This document shows, in pieces, positions 8,262 through 16,456 of a DNA stretch of 57,093 nucleotides. How positions within the stretch are numbered: position 1 is the first letter of the stretch; each line of letters starts with the position of its first letter. The notes beneath the pieces are model-generated. The model ran no database searches. It had not been told where the DNA came from and worked only from the letters and a program-made list of their open reading frames with translations. The DNA is from RGIG3002 sp045546775 (GTDB lineage: Bacteria; Bacillota; Clostridia; Lachnospirales; Lachnospiraceae): contig JAZQDM010000097.1 in NCBI GenBank assembly GCA_045546775.1, positions 1-57,093 on the forward strand, in the 5' to 3' direction. A program made the position numbers and the translations under genes.

Positions 8262-9932
8262 CTATTCTTCTGCACTTTCTTCAGTCTGTGTTTCTTCTTC
8301 TGCGGCTTCGCCATCTTCCGCAGCGTCTTTTCCTCTCGGAAGTACTGCATTCATATCGCCGTCTTCTACACCTGCATAGTATACTTCCACTGTATAGTAT
8401 ACTACCGGAAGCTCTTCTAACACTTCGCCCGGCATAAGAGCATTTTTGTCCACCATTTCGGAAATACCAATCTTGGACTGGTCGATAGACTCAAACGTAT
8501 TAAATGCCTGCAATACTTTTGCAGATGCCGCTTTGTCCTCTACCATCAAAGTAAGTGTTACGCTCTCTGTTGTTGCTTCCATACTTTCCACACTAATGGA
8601 GGAAGGCATTTTTTCTTCCATCTCTTCGATGAATTTTACAAGACGGTCATTCGGTGTTACTGTTCCGTTGTAGAATGTATTCATCTTTGTATGAACATAC
8701 TGCTGTTGCAAATATTCTTCATATATGTCTTCTGCTTCTTCCAGCTTTTTGATTTTTGTTTCCAACTCTTTCTGCTCGGATTTTGCCATAGACACGTTAA
8801 CAAGGGAGTATGCTGCCAAAACAACACCGATTACAACACCTGCTACAAAAACAAGCATGGCAAGCTTGTCCATATCCTGTCCCTTCGGAACGAGCTGCAT
8901 TTTCTTGCCGGCCTGTGCTTCCTGTCCTACGAAACCAAGAGGATTGATAGCTGCACCGATACATGTCAAATACTCACCAAAGTTTGTATTTCTGAAGTGG
9001 TGTGCCCACTGTGCACCTGCGATTTCTCTAAAGTCGCGGATGTTAATTTCGTTGGCATCTTCAATCAATTCTGCAAGTCCTAAGAAGGAACCGCCGAAAC
9101 CTGTCATATATGCAATATCAATCGGCTTGCCGCCACTACGATAGTAGTAGTCGATAACACGGGAAATACCGTTTACAAGGTAGCTGATGGAGTGTGTCAT
9201 TGTTTCAGACAAGCAGTCCTGTTTTCTGAGAAGTGCTACCGCGTCATCGTAATCCTGTACACCAAACTCAGTACGGTTCATAAGAGCATGTACAACATCT
9301 TCTGCACCGTAAGAAACAATTCTCTGCAACGCGATTCTCTGCTCATCCAAAATAGTGATGATAGTAGAACCTTCGTCAATCTTTAAGAGCATCTGTACGC
9401 CGTCTTTGCAGTAGTTACGCATTACCTGGTAAATACTATTACCGCTGTAATCCATTGCGATGATAGAACAGCCGATTGCTGCAGCTAATTTGTAGTAACC
9501 TTGAATCATCGTTTTCGGAATAGCAAGTACGTTTACCTTTAACATTTTCGAATCGCCGGATTCGATTGTATCAAGCACGGTATGAGCGATTTCATACTGC
9601 TCCAAATCTACCGGGAAATATTCGTAAGCGTTTGCGTTTACTACGTCACCAACTTTGTTTTCTTTTACATACGGGATAGTGATTTCACGACTCGCAATTT
9701 TTGTGGAGTTCATTGTGAAGACTACCTGTTTTGTTTTGATACCGTTTGCCTGAAGAGCATAACCGATAACGTTGATAAGTTTCTGATCTACGAATACTTC
9801 ACCATCGTTCAAAACACCTTCCGGTGTATTAAGGCATGTAGACCAATAAATTTTTTGATTTTTTGTTTTGTAATCAGTTTCGCAAATTCTGATTTTTGAA
9901 GTTCCTATTTCTATAGCCAATACTCTTGCCAT
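8262..9932 (-). CDS. pilM: Fused PilM-PilN type IV pilus assembly protein
   Basis: Residues 1 to about 345 form an actin-like PilM: VLAIEIGTSKIRI is the first phosphate-binding segment and GFGGSFLGL a later one. After a short linker there is a transmembrane helix (about 362-382, LAMLVFVAGVVIGVVLAAYS), a coiled coil (about 385-415) and a ferredoxin-like extracellular domain, which is the PilN layout. In most bacteria PilM and PilN are separate and are held together by the PilN N-terminal peptide docking into PilM. Here that contact is replaced by a covalent link. The stretch INPLGF...MQLVP at the junction may be the remnant. The C-terminus is Glu-rich like that of PilO. Start ATG follows GAAAGGGG. 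Confidence 0.85.
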   Translation of the reverse strand: MARVLAIEIGTSKIRICETDYKTKNQKIYWSTCLNTPEGVLNDGEVFVDQKLINVIGYALQANGIKTKQVVFTMNSTKIASREITIPYVKENKVGDVVNANAYEYFPVDLEQYEIAHTVLDTIESGDSKMLKVNVLAIPKTMIQGYYKLAAAIGCSIIAMDYSGNSIYQVMRNYCKDGVQMLLKIDEGSTIITILDEQRIALQRIVSYGAEDVVHALMNRTEFGVQDYDDAVALLRKQDCLSETMTHSISYLVNGISRVIDYYYRSGGKPIDIAYMTGFGGSFLGLAELIEDANEINIRDFREIAGAQWAHHFRNTNFGEYLTCIGAAINPLGFVGQEAQAGKKMQLVPKGQDMDKLAMLVFVAGVVIGVVLAAYSLVNVSMAKSEQKELETKIKKLEEAEDIYEEYLQQQYVHTKMNTFYNGTVTPNDRLVKFIEEMEEKMPSSISVESMEATTESVTLTLMVEDKAASAKVLQAFNTFESIDQSKIGISEMVDKNALMPGEVLEELPVVYYTVEVYYAGVEDGDMNAVLPRGKDAAEDGEAAEEETQTEESAEE

Positions 9933-9975
9933 GGATATTGTACCCCTTTCGTGGTCTTATTTTTATTTGAGTGCT

Positions 9976-10031
9976 TGCGTTATATAGAAAACTCATTTCG
10001 TTCATTGCACTCTTGCTGCGTTATATAGAAA
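9976..10031. repeat. Two copies of a 15-bp direct repeat between pilD and pilM
   Basis: TGCGTTATATAGAAA occurs at 9976-9990 and again at 10017-10031, 41 bp apart start to start. Both lie in the 164-bp gap between pilD and the pilM-pilN fusion. The gap shows no clear terminator. The repeat could be a binding site or a duplication relic. I see no known motif in it. Confidence 0.6.
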
Positions 10032-10096
10032 TTGTTTTTAAATAAAAAGATTGTTTGTTGCCGCTTTCTACATAAAGCAAGCATTCAAATGATTTG

Positions 10097-10855
10097 TTAC
10101 AGTCCTAACGACGCAAAATACCATAAAATCCATTCGTTCAAAAACGATACGGAAAGCATCACGCCCACGGACAAGTACGGTCCCAGTGCCAACACATGGT
10201 CTTTTCCACTGACCCGCATGCGAATTACATGGATGACGGAACCGAGCAAACAGCCGATTGCAAAAGCAAATATGATATGCTTCCACCCAATCAGGAGTCC
10301 GCATGTCGCCATAAGCTTCACATCGCCGCCACCGATGCCGCGTCCTTTTGTAGCATAGTACAAAATAGCTAAAAAGCCACTGACACACACAAGACCGATT
10401 GCGTATGACGGCCAATTTGAAAAATCGGTCGCCACACGAATCAGTCCGAGTGCCAGTATAAATACATTTATCCCAAACGGAATTTCATATGTGCGAAAGT
10501 CGATGACGCTTATGACAAGCAATGCAGAAAACAGCAGCATATACAGTAGGGTTTCTACGCTAAAGCCGTATTTTGCAAAAAGAAGCCAATAAAGCACACC
10601 GTTTAACAGTTCCACCATAGGGTACTGCACGGATATCTTTGCTTTGCACTTGCGACACTTCCCACCAAGAACCAAATAACTGAACAGCGGTACTAAGTCG
10701 TACCACTTAAGCTGATATCCACAGCTCATGCAGTGGGAGCGCACCTTAGCAAGGTTCTCCTTTTTTGGTATACGGTAGATACATACATTTAAGAAGCTAC
10801 CGATTACAAGTCCATATAAGAATACTACGATGTAAGGTGCCATTATTTCCAGCAT
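10097..10855 (-). CDS. pilD: Prepilin peptidase / N-methyltransferase PilD
   Basis: The 252-aa polytopic membrane aspartyl protease cleaves prepilin leaders after glycine and methylates the new N-terminus. The N-terminal DiS_P_DiS domain has two Cys pairs (CMSCG near residue 38 and CRKCK near residue 62) that bind zinc in the bifunctional enzymes. The two catalytic aspartates are visible in VIDFRTYEIP and in GGGDVKLMA (the GxGD motif). Several hydrophobic helices span the C-terminal two thirds. It serves the five prepilins encoded in this operon. Start ATG follows AAAGGACAC with about 9 nt spacing. Confidence 0.93.
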   Translation of the reverse strand: MLEIMAPYIVVFLYGLVIGSFLNVCIYRIPKKENLAKVRSHCMSCGYQLKWYDLVPLFSYLVLGGKCRKCKAKISVQYPMVELLNGVLYWLLFAKYGFSVETLLYMLLFSALLVISVIDFRTYEIPFGINVFILALGLIRVATDFSNWPSYAIGLVCVSGFLAILYYATKGRGIGGGDVKLMATCGLLIGWKHIIFAFAIGCLLGSVIHVIRMRVSGKDHVLALGPYLSVGVMLSVSFLNEWILWYFASLGL

Positions 10856-10930
10856 GAAAAGTGTCCTTTCCTAAGTTAGTTTGGGTTAAATAATTTTGTG
10901 TCAATTCTCAATTGTCAGTTTTACAACACA

Positions 10931-11380
10931 TTAGGTTGTAGGTTCTTCGTTTGCAGGAATTGTTTTCTTTAAGTACCAAGCATGTTTGTCATCATCGTAC
11001 TCTAAGATAAGTTCAAGTTTTTCGTCTGTGAAAAGACCACTTTCAAGAGTCATGTCTGCCAATTCATCTGCTTCTTCATCAAACACACCCTGTTCATAAA
11101 GAATTGTTTCCAATTCTCCGGAAATAGTAAGTGTGTCAGTACCTGCGTCTGCTTTTACAGAATATTCTTTAGATGTGTCAAGTTTCATATCCGGGTCAGA
11201 AGCGATGATCTGCATAGCGCTTACGAACTGATCAACTGTTGTCTGGTCAGCTGATACTCTGGATCTTTCTACGTAACGGATGTACTGAGGTGCTAAAACA
11301 CCGATTAATACTGCCATAATAGCAATAACGATGATAAGTTCAACAAGGGAAAAACCTTTGTTATTCATTTTTTTGTTCAT
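10931..11380 (-). CDS. pilA: Major type IV pilin
   Basis: The 149-aa prepilin has leader MNKKMNNKG, cleavage before Phe, then FSLVELIIVIAIMAVLIGVLA with Glu+5 and the short AlphaN helix, then a compact C-terminal domain (total about 140 aa mature). It is the typical major pilin size, unlike the four oversized minor pilins, and sits between pilC and pilD. No cysteine pair is present, so there is no disulfide-bounded D-region. The ATG at 11380 is preferred over a TTG nine nt upstream because GGAG stands 10 nt before it. Confidence 0.9.
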   Translation of the reverse strand: MNKKMNNKGFSLVELIIVIAIMAVLIGVLAPQYIRYVERSRVSADQTTVDQFVSAMQIIASDPDMKLDTSKEYSVKADAGTDTLTISGELETILYEQGVFDEEADELADMTLESGLFTDEKLELILEYDDDKHAWYLKKTIPANEEPTT

Positions 11381-11463
11381 GATTTTCAATCTCCTTTTCC
11401 ATAATAATCTTTAGATTTAACAAATATATGATAAACACTGCCCTACCAGAGTTTAATCCAAAA

Positions 11464-12678
11464 TTACATCGCATCCAGTGCTTCGTACATTTTCATCATC
11501 GGTGAAAGGATACATGCGATGAGGAATACTACTACTACTGCAAGTACGATAATGATGAGCGGCTCCAAAAGTGCCATCATGGACTGAACTGCCATTTCCA
11601 CTTCTTCGTCGTAGTAGTCTGCCAGTTTATCAAGCATACTCTCTACGGAACCGGATTCTTCACCGATACGAATCATGTGATACACCATCGGCGGGAATAA
11701 ACCGCTTGCTTCCAACGGTTGTGACAACGGCACACCTTGGATAACTTCGTTCTTTGCATCCATAAGGGCTTCTTTGAACCACACGTTTGTCATCGTGTTT
11801 GCTACGATTTCCAGTGCTTCTGTCATCGGCACACCTGCGGAGAGCAGTGTGGAAAGTGTACGTGCCAAAGAAGAAGACGCCGATTTTACTGTCAAGTTTT
11901 TGATTGCCGGAATCTTCAGTGCAAGCTTACCGAATAAATGCTGACCGTGATCAGTTCTTGCATAGTAAGCGATTGCTGCCACAATTGCGATAATCGCAAT
12001 TGCAATCAAAATAAAGTTGTTTTTGATGAAATCACTGGCCGCCATAGCTGCTTTTGTGATTGCCGGAAGGTCTGTTCCCAAATCCGCAAACATGTCGGAA
12101 TATTGCGGGATAACAAACACAAGCATAAGGATAATTACCGCAAGAGCAACTACTAAGAGTACTACCGGGTAAATCATTGCTTTTTTAACGAGTGCTTTTG
12201 TTTTTGCATTCTGTTCCATCTGGGAAGCAACACGTTCCATGGAGTTGTCCAAACTACCGGATGCTTCACCTGCTGCAACCATGTTTACCATGATTGACGG
12301 GAATATATTGGGATGTTCTGCCATAGAAACAGCAAGGCCTTCACCTTTTTCCAAGTTTGTCTTAACTGCTTCCAACGCTTTTCTCAATTTTTTGTTTTCT
12401 GTCTGTTCGCAAAGCATTGTCATCGCTTCTACGATACTAACGCCGGCCTTTGTCATACTTGTAAACTGACGACAAAAGATACCTAAATCACGCGGAGTCG
12501 GCTTACCACCGATTTCCAAATCAAGATCTTTTGTAAGCAAGCTCTGTTCTTCCAGCTTGATTACGTAGCCGCCCATACCTTTGACTTCGGCTCTGGCTGC
12601 TTCCAAAGACTCTGCTTCGATACTTCCTTTATGGATTTTACCATCCATACCTTGTACTTCATAACCAAATGTAGCCAT
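11464..12678 (-). CDS. pilC: Type IV pilus inner-membrane platform protein PilC
   Basis: The 404-aa protein has the PilC/GspF architecture: a short N-terminal domain, then two copies of the T2SSF helical domain (FCRQFTSMTKAGVSIVEAM near residue 70 and LARTLSTLLSAGVPMTEAL near residue 270), each followed by transmembrane helices, with a last hydrophobic helix at the C-terminus. PilC contacts the PilB ATPase on the cytoplasmic face and turns nucleotide-driven motion into pilin insertion. It lies 27 nt downstream of pilB. Confidence 0.93.
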   Translation of the reverse strand: MATFGYEVQGMDGKIHKGSIEAESLEAARAEVKGMGGYVIKLEEQSLLTKDLDLEIGGKPTPRDLGIFCRQFTSMTKAGVSIVEAMTMLCEQTENKKLRKALEAVKTNLEKGEGLAVSMAEHPNIFPSIMVNMVAAGEASGSLDNSMERVASQMEQNAKTKALVKKAMIYPVVLLVVALAVIILMLVFVIPQYSDMFADLGTDLPAITKAAMAASDFIKNNFILIAIAIIAIVAAIAYYARTDHGQHLFGKLALKIPAIKNLTVKSASSSLARTLSTLLSAGVPMTEALEIVANTMTNVWFKEALMDAKNEVIQGVPLSQPLEASGLFPPMVYHMIRIGEESGSVESMLDKLADYYDEEVEMAVQSMMALLEPLIIIVLAVVVVFLIACILSPMMKMYEALDAM

Positions 12679-12705
12679 CTTTTTTTCCTTTCCGGTTTGT
12701 ATTTA

Positions 12706-14397
12706 CTATATATCAAAGGATACTTTAACCATTTCTCCTATTGAGGTGATACCGTCAAGTACGTATTGTGTCGCACTCATACGAAGTGTGTGCATACCTT
12801 CCTGCAACGCCTGTTCCTTAATTGCATCTGCACCACCTTTTTTGCTGATGATACGTTTCAGCGTCGGTGTCATTTCCATAATTTCGTATACACCGATACG
12901 TCCGCGGAAACCGGTTTCTTCACAATTCGGACATCCGCACGAATCGTAAATCGTCAAGTCCTGACTTGCCGGTACCATCAAAAGTTCTTTCTCTTCCTCG
13001 GTCGCCTGACGTGCCTTTTTGCACTCCGGACAAAGCCTACGTACAAGACGCTGTGCGATAATACCGACGATAGAGTCCGCAAGCAAGTAAGATTCCAATC
13101 CCATATCTTCCAGACGGGTAATGGTTGCTGCAGTTGAGTTTGTATGCAAGGTACTAACTACCAAGTGACCTGTGATAGACGCCTGAACCGCAATACTTGC
13201 CGTTTCCGTGTCACGGATCTCACCGATCATGATAATATCCGGGTCCTGACGCAAGATGCTTCGCAGCGCGGAAGCGAATGTCAGGTTTGCCTTCGGATTA
13301 ACGTGTACCTGATTGATACCATCAATGTTTGCTTCGACCGGATCTTCTACGGTGATGATATTAACATCTTCTGTGTTAAGTTCACTGAGCGCCGTATAAA
13401 GCGTTGTAGACTTACCACTACCTGTAGGTCCCGTAACGAGCAAAATACCGTGCGGGTTACTCAAAATGTGGTCGAATTTTTTCAGTTCGTCCGGTCGGAA
13501 TCCAAGCTGGCTCTTTTCTCTTGTAAGTGCCGTCTTGGAAGTAAGACGCATAACGATTTTTTCTCCGTAAACAGTAGGCAGAATAGATACACGGATATCG
13601 TATTCCAAACGGTCTACTACCTGTGTGATACGACCATCCTGCGGTTTACGTTTTTCGGAAATATCCATACCGCCGATGATTTTGATACGGGCGGAAATGG
13701 ACGGTAGCAACTTGTGGCTGTAAGTCGCTCTTTCATAAAGAACACCGTCGATACGGTAACGGATTCGAACCTGTCTTTCCATCGGTTCGATATGTATATC
13801 GGAAGCTCTCTGTCGTACGGCCTGCTCAATCATTTCTTTGACCATCATTACGATAGGAGAGTTGTTTACTTCATCATTGCTGTTGTCAACTTCTGCTTCT
13901 GCCGCTTCTTTTTCTTTTGTATAAGCTTCCAACGCATCGTTTACGTCGCCGGAACCGTAATACTTATCCAAAGCAAGCATCAAGTCCTGTGCCGTTGCAA
14001 CAACCGGTTCTACCTGTCTGTTTGTGATAATAGAAATATCATCCATGGCGTTCATGTCAAGCGGATCTACCATAGCCAGACGGATAACGTTTGCGCTTTC
14101 CCGCGCATATTCAAACGGAAGCACTTGATTTTTCTTGAGGATTGCTGCCGGTACAAGATCCAACATTTCCGGAGCTACTACGACATTTCGAAGTTCGATC
14201 ATGTCGATGCCGAGCTGACGGCTTAACGCCTTGGCAATTACCACATCGGTTGCCATATGCTCATCCACAAGCACTTCACCAAGCTTTCTGCCGGTACCTT
14301 TCTGTTTTTCGAGCGCTTTTTCAAGCTGTTCTTCGTTGATGACATTTTCCATAATGAGAACGTCACCAATTCTCAGTTTTTTTCTTTTAATTTCCAT
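12706..14397 (-). CDS. pilB: Type IV pilus extension ATPase PilB with MshEN-like N-terminal domain
   Basis: The 563-aa secretion ATPase carries Walker A GPTGSGKSTT, an Asp box and Walker B (IMIGEIRDTETA), a His box, and a CPEC...CPNC zinc tetracysteine near the C-terminus, all as in PilB/GspE. Residues 1-145 form a T2SSE_N/MshEN domain. Two LG-containing motifs are seen (RIGDVL...LEKALEKQ and LGEVLV...IAKALSRQ), close to the 24-residue c-di-GMP-binding repeats of MshE, although the first has Asn where Gly is usual. Control of pilus extension by c-di-GMP is therefore plausible but unproven. It is the first gene of the operon. No pilT retraction ATPase lies in the window. Confidence 0.93.
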   Translation of the reverse strand: MEIKRKKLRIGDVLIMENVINEEQLEKALEKQKGTGRKLGEVLVDEHMATDVVIAKALSRQLGIDMIELRNVVVAPEMLDLVPAAILKKNQVLPFEYARESANVIRLAMVDPLDMNAMDDISIITNRQVEPVVATAQDLMLALDKYYGSGDVNDALEAYTKEKEAAEAEVDNSNDEVNNSPIVMMVKEMIEQAVRQRASDIHIEPMERQVRIRYRIDGVLYERATYSHKLLPSISARIKIIGGMDISEKRKPQDGRITQVVDRLEYDIRVSILPTVYGEKIVMRLTSKTALTREKSQLGFRPDELKKFDHILSNPHGILLVTGPTGSGKSTTLYTALSELNTEDVNIITVEDPVEANIDGINQVHVNPKANLTFASALRSILRQDPDIIMIGEIRDTETASIAVQASITGHLVVSTLHTNSTAATITRLEDMGLESYLLADSIVGIIAQRLVRRLCPECKKARQATEEEKELLMVPASQDLTIYDSCGCPNCEETGFRGRIGVYEIMEMTPTLKRIISKKGGADAIKEQALQEGMHTLRMSATQYVLDGITSIGEMVKVSFDI

Positions 14398-14714
14398 TTG
14401 GTCCTACTCCTAACCTTTATACAACAAAAACACTTGAAACTACACCGAATGAGGATTATTCCAAATGCCAACCTTACCGTTATTTATTTATACTCGCACT
14501 CTTTAAGGACAATTCCAATTGTCCACTTAAAATATGTATCACTTAAACACGTCCCCTTTTCGCATCACGAAAAACTTCATCACTTTTTTTCGCCGCGAAA
14601 GTTTTTTGAGAAACAAATTCTTAAAGAAGAAATGATTTCCTTAACGAAAAAGTTTTTCTCTCTCCCTGTTCCCCGCAATTATGCACTTTACATAATTTAC
14701 ATAATTACAAAAAT
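14398..14714 (-). promoter_or_regulatory. Long 5' leader of the pil operon with inverted repeats
   Basis: About 310 nt separate the proposed promoter from pilB. The leader contains a perfect 18-bp inverted repeat GGACAATTCCAATTGTCC (14507-14524) flanked by extendable TTAA stretches, a hairpin TTTTCG-CATCA-CGAAAA (14557-14573), and TTTCG-CCG-CGAAA (about 14588-14600). I looked for c-di-GMP-I and c-di-GMP-II riboswitch cores, known before some clostridial pilus operons, and did not recognise either. The inverted repeat could be an operator or an RNA hairpin. Confidence 0.45.
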
Positions 14715-14743
14715 ATAATAACTGCAAAAAAAGTATAATGCAA
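14715..14743 (-). promoter_or_regulatory. Candidate promoter of the pil operon
   Basis: On the minus strand TTGCAT (14738-14743), a 17-nt spacer and TATTAT (14715-14720) form a sigma-A type promoter. It is in an AT-rich 480-bp gap, and no convincing terminator separates it from the AMP-ligase gene upstream, so read-through from the exopolysaccharide block is also possible. Confidence 0.45.
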
Positions 14744-14880
14744 GAATTTTGTTAACTAATTATTAATTTTTTTTAAAAAAATTCTTTTTTGTCGACTGTT
14801 TGACTAGACTTTGTTAAAAAATGTTAAAATATATCAATTCTATAGGCAGTTTTTGTCGTATTTTGTTTCCTGTTTTATGT

Positions 14881-16440
14881 CTATTTGATACTATTTCCCA
14901 ATCTTTCGACACAAAGTCTGGACAATTCTTTTGTAATAATCTTGCCGCTTGCATTTAACGGGAAGCTGTCAAAAGGCAACACAAAGCGCGGCACTTTATA
15001 CTCCGCAAGCTGTCCGGAAACAAACTGTGTCACTTCTTCTTTTGTTTTTTCCATGCCTTCATTCCATATAATGCACGCTACTACTTCTTCCTGAATAACC
15101 GGCGCCGGTACTCCTACAACGGCCACTTGTGCTACGCCTTCCATCTGGCACAACACATTTTGGATTTCCAACGGTGAAATATTTTCTCCGCCACGGATAA
15201 TTAACTCTTTGATTCTTCCGCTAATATGCAAATAGCCTGCCTCGTCCAAAAATCCCAAATCTCCTGTAGCAAGCCAGCCTTCCGCAGAAACGGCTTTGCT
15301 TGTCTCCTCCGGCAAGCGGTAATAACCTTTCATGACATGGTAACCCCTTGTCATGATTTCGCCTTCCATGCCGGCAGGAACCGGCTTTCCATCTTTCCAA
15401 ATAGAAACTTCTACATGCTTTAACGGGCGGCCTACACTGGCAGCTTTTTCTTCCAAACCGTCCCCCACTACTGTGGCGGATACAGCCGGAGAACATTCTG
15501 TCTGTCCGAATGCCATATGCAAATTGGATAATTTAAATTCCTCGCACACTTTCTTGTAATCGGTAGGCGCAATGGTAGAACCTGCCACCAAACCACCACG
15601 CAAGGAATCCAGACAATAGTTCTGACGTTTTTTGCTGTTTAACATTGCCAAAAACATAGTCGGAACTCCGTTAAACAACGTACAATTCCATTTTTCGATA
15701 CAGGAGAACACTGCGCCGGTGCTAAAACGACGCACAATATTCATCGCCATACCGGTATGCAATGCACCGAGAATACCAACCGTAATACCAAAACAATGGA
15801 ACAACGGCACCGCAAGACACATCTCATCTTCCAGCACCCATTCCATACAATCTACAAGCTCTTTGGAGTTGTTTACCAGGTTTCGATGAGTTAACATAAC
15901 ACCTTTTGCTATGCCGGTCGTGCCGGAAGTAAAAAGTATGCTGCACACATCGTCCGCCTGCATCGGCGCAACCCATTCACTCACAGCATCCTCGCCAAGT
16001 ATCTCTTCTGCACGCTCCGGTTCCTCCGGCAAAAGAAACATCTCTTTTAACTTAGGCAATGCTTCTCTGTTCAAATGGGTAATACTTTCCATATGGTTGG
16101 TGTCTTTGGCACTGGCAGAATAAAACAAATATTCCACGTCACAGCGCTCCAGATTTTTTTCCAGTTCGCGCCATTTGTACGCCACGTTAAACAACACGGT
16201 AATGGCACCGATTTTTTGCAGTGCCAAAAACAAAAACACCCACTCTGCACTGTTTTCTGCCCAAATGCCCACGTGGCTTCCTTTTTGGATGCCCTGGCTG
16301 TTTAATTGTTTTGCCTTTTTGTCCGTGATAGCATCAATCTGTTTCCATGTGTATGCTACATCCAAATCGGTCATGCCGATGCGGTCCGGTGTTTCTTTTG
16401 CCCGGTCTTTCAAAAGTCCGGCAATTGTTCTTTCATCCAT
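14881..16440 (-). CDS. AMP-forming acyl-CoA synthetase-like ligase
   Basis: The 519-aa enzyme is a class I adenylate-forming ligase. The P-loop motif is SILFTSGTTGIAKGV (about residue 165), then GQTE (motif A5), TGDLGFLDEAGYLHISGR (A7/A8 hinge region) and NASGKIITKEL with the C-terminal catalytic lysine. It should activate a carboxylic acid as acyl-AMP and transfer it to CoA. The acid is not evident from sequence. It lies 16 nt after the glycosidase-like gene at the end of the exopolysaccharide block, so it might supply acyl groups for polymer decoration by the acyltransferase at 18907-19947, but this is inference. A general fatty-acid role is equally possible. Confidence 0.8.
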   Translation of the reverse strand: MDERTIAGLLKDRAKETPDRIGMTDLDVAYTWKQIDAITDKKAKQLNSQGIQKGSHVGIWAENSAEWVFLFLALQKIGAITVLFNVAYKWRELEKNLERCDVEYLFYSASAKDTNHMESITHLNREALPKLKEMFLLPEEPERAEEILGEDAVSEWVAPMQADDVCSILFTSGTTGIAKGVMLTHRNLVNNSKELVDCMEWVLEDEMCLAVPLFHCFGITVGILGALHTGMAMNIVRRFSTGAVFSCIEKWNCTLFNGVPTMFLAMLNSKKRQNYCLDSLRGGLVAGSTIAPTDYKKVCEEFKLSNLHMAFGQTECSPAVSATVVGDGLEEKAASVGRPLKHVEVSIWKDGKPVPAGMEGEIMTRGYHVMKGYYRLPEETSKAVSAEGWLATGDLGFLDEAGYLHISGRIKELIIRGGENISPLEIQNVLCQMEGVAQVAVVGVPAPVIQEEVVACIIWNEGMEKTKEEVTQFVSGQLAEYKVPRFVLPFDSFPLNASGKIITKELSRLCVERLGNSIK

Positions 16441-16456
16441 TGTAAAATAGCCTCTC

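Noticed and set aside
10858..10930. A small RNA or ORF between pilA and pilD
   Set aside because: About 75 nt, AT-rich, no ribosome site and no stable hairpin with U-run.
14398..14743. c-di-GMP riboswitch upstream of pilB
   Set aside because: No recognisable c-di-GMP-I core (CAAAC/GCAAAG elements) or c-di-GMP-II core, only unrelated inverted repeats.
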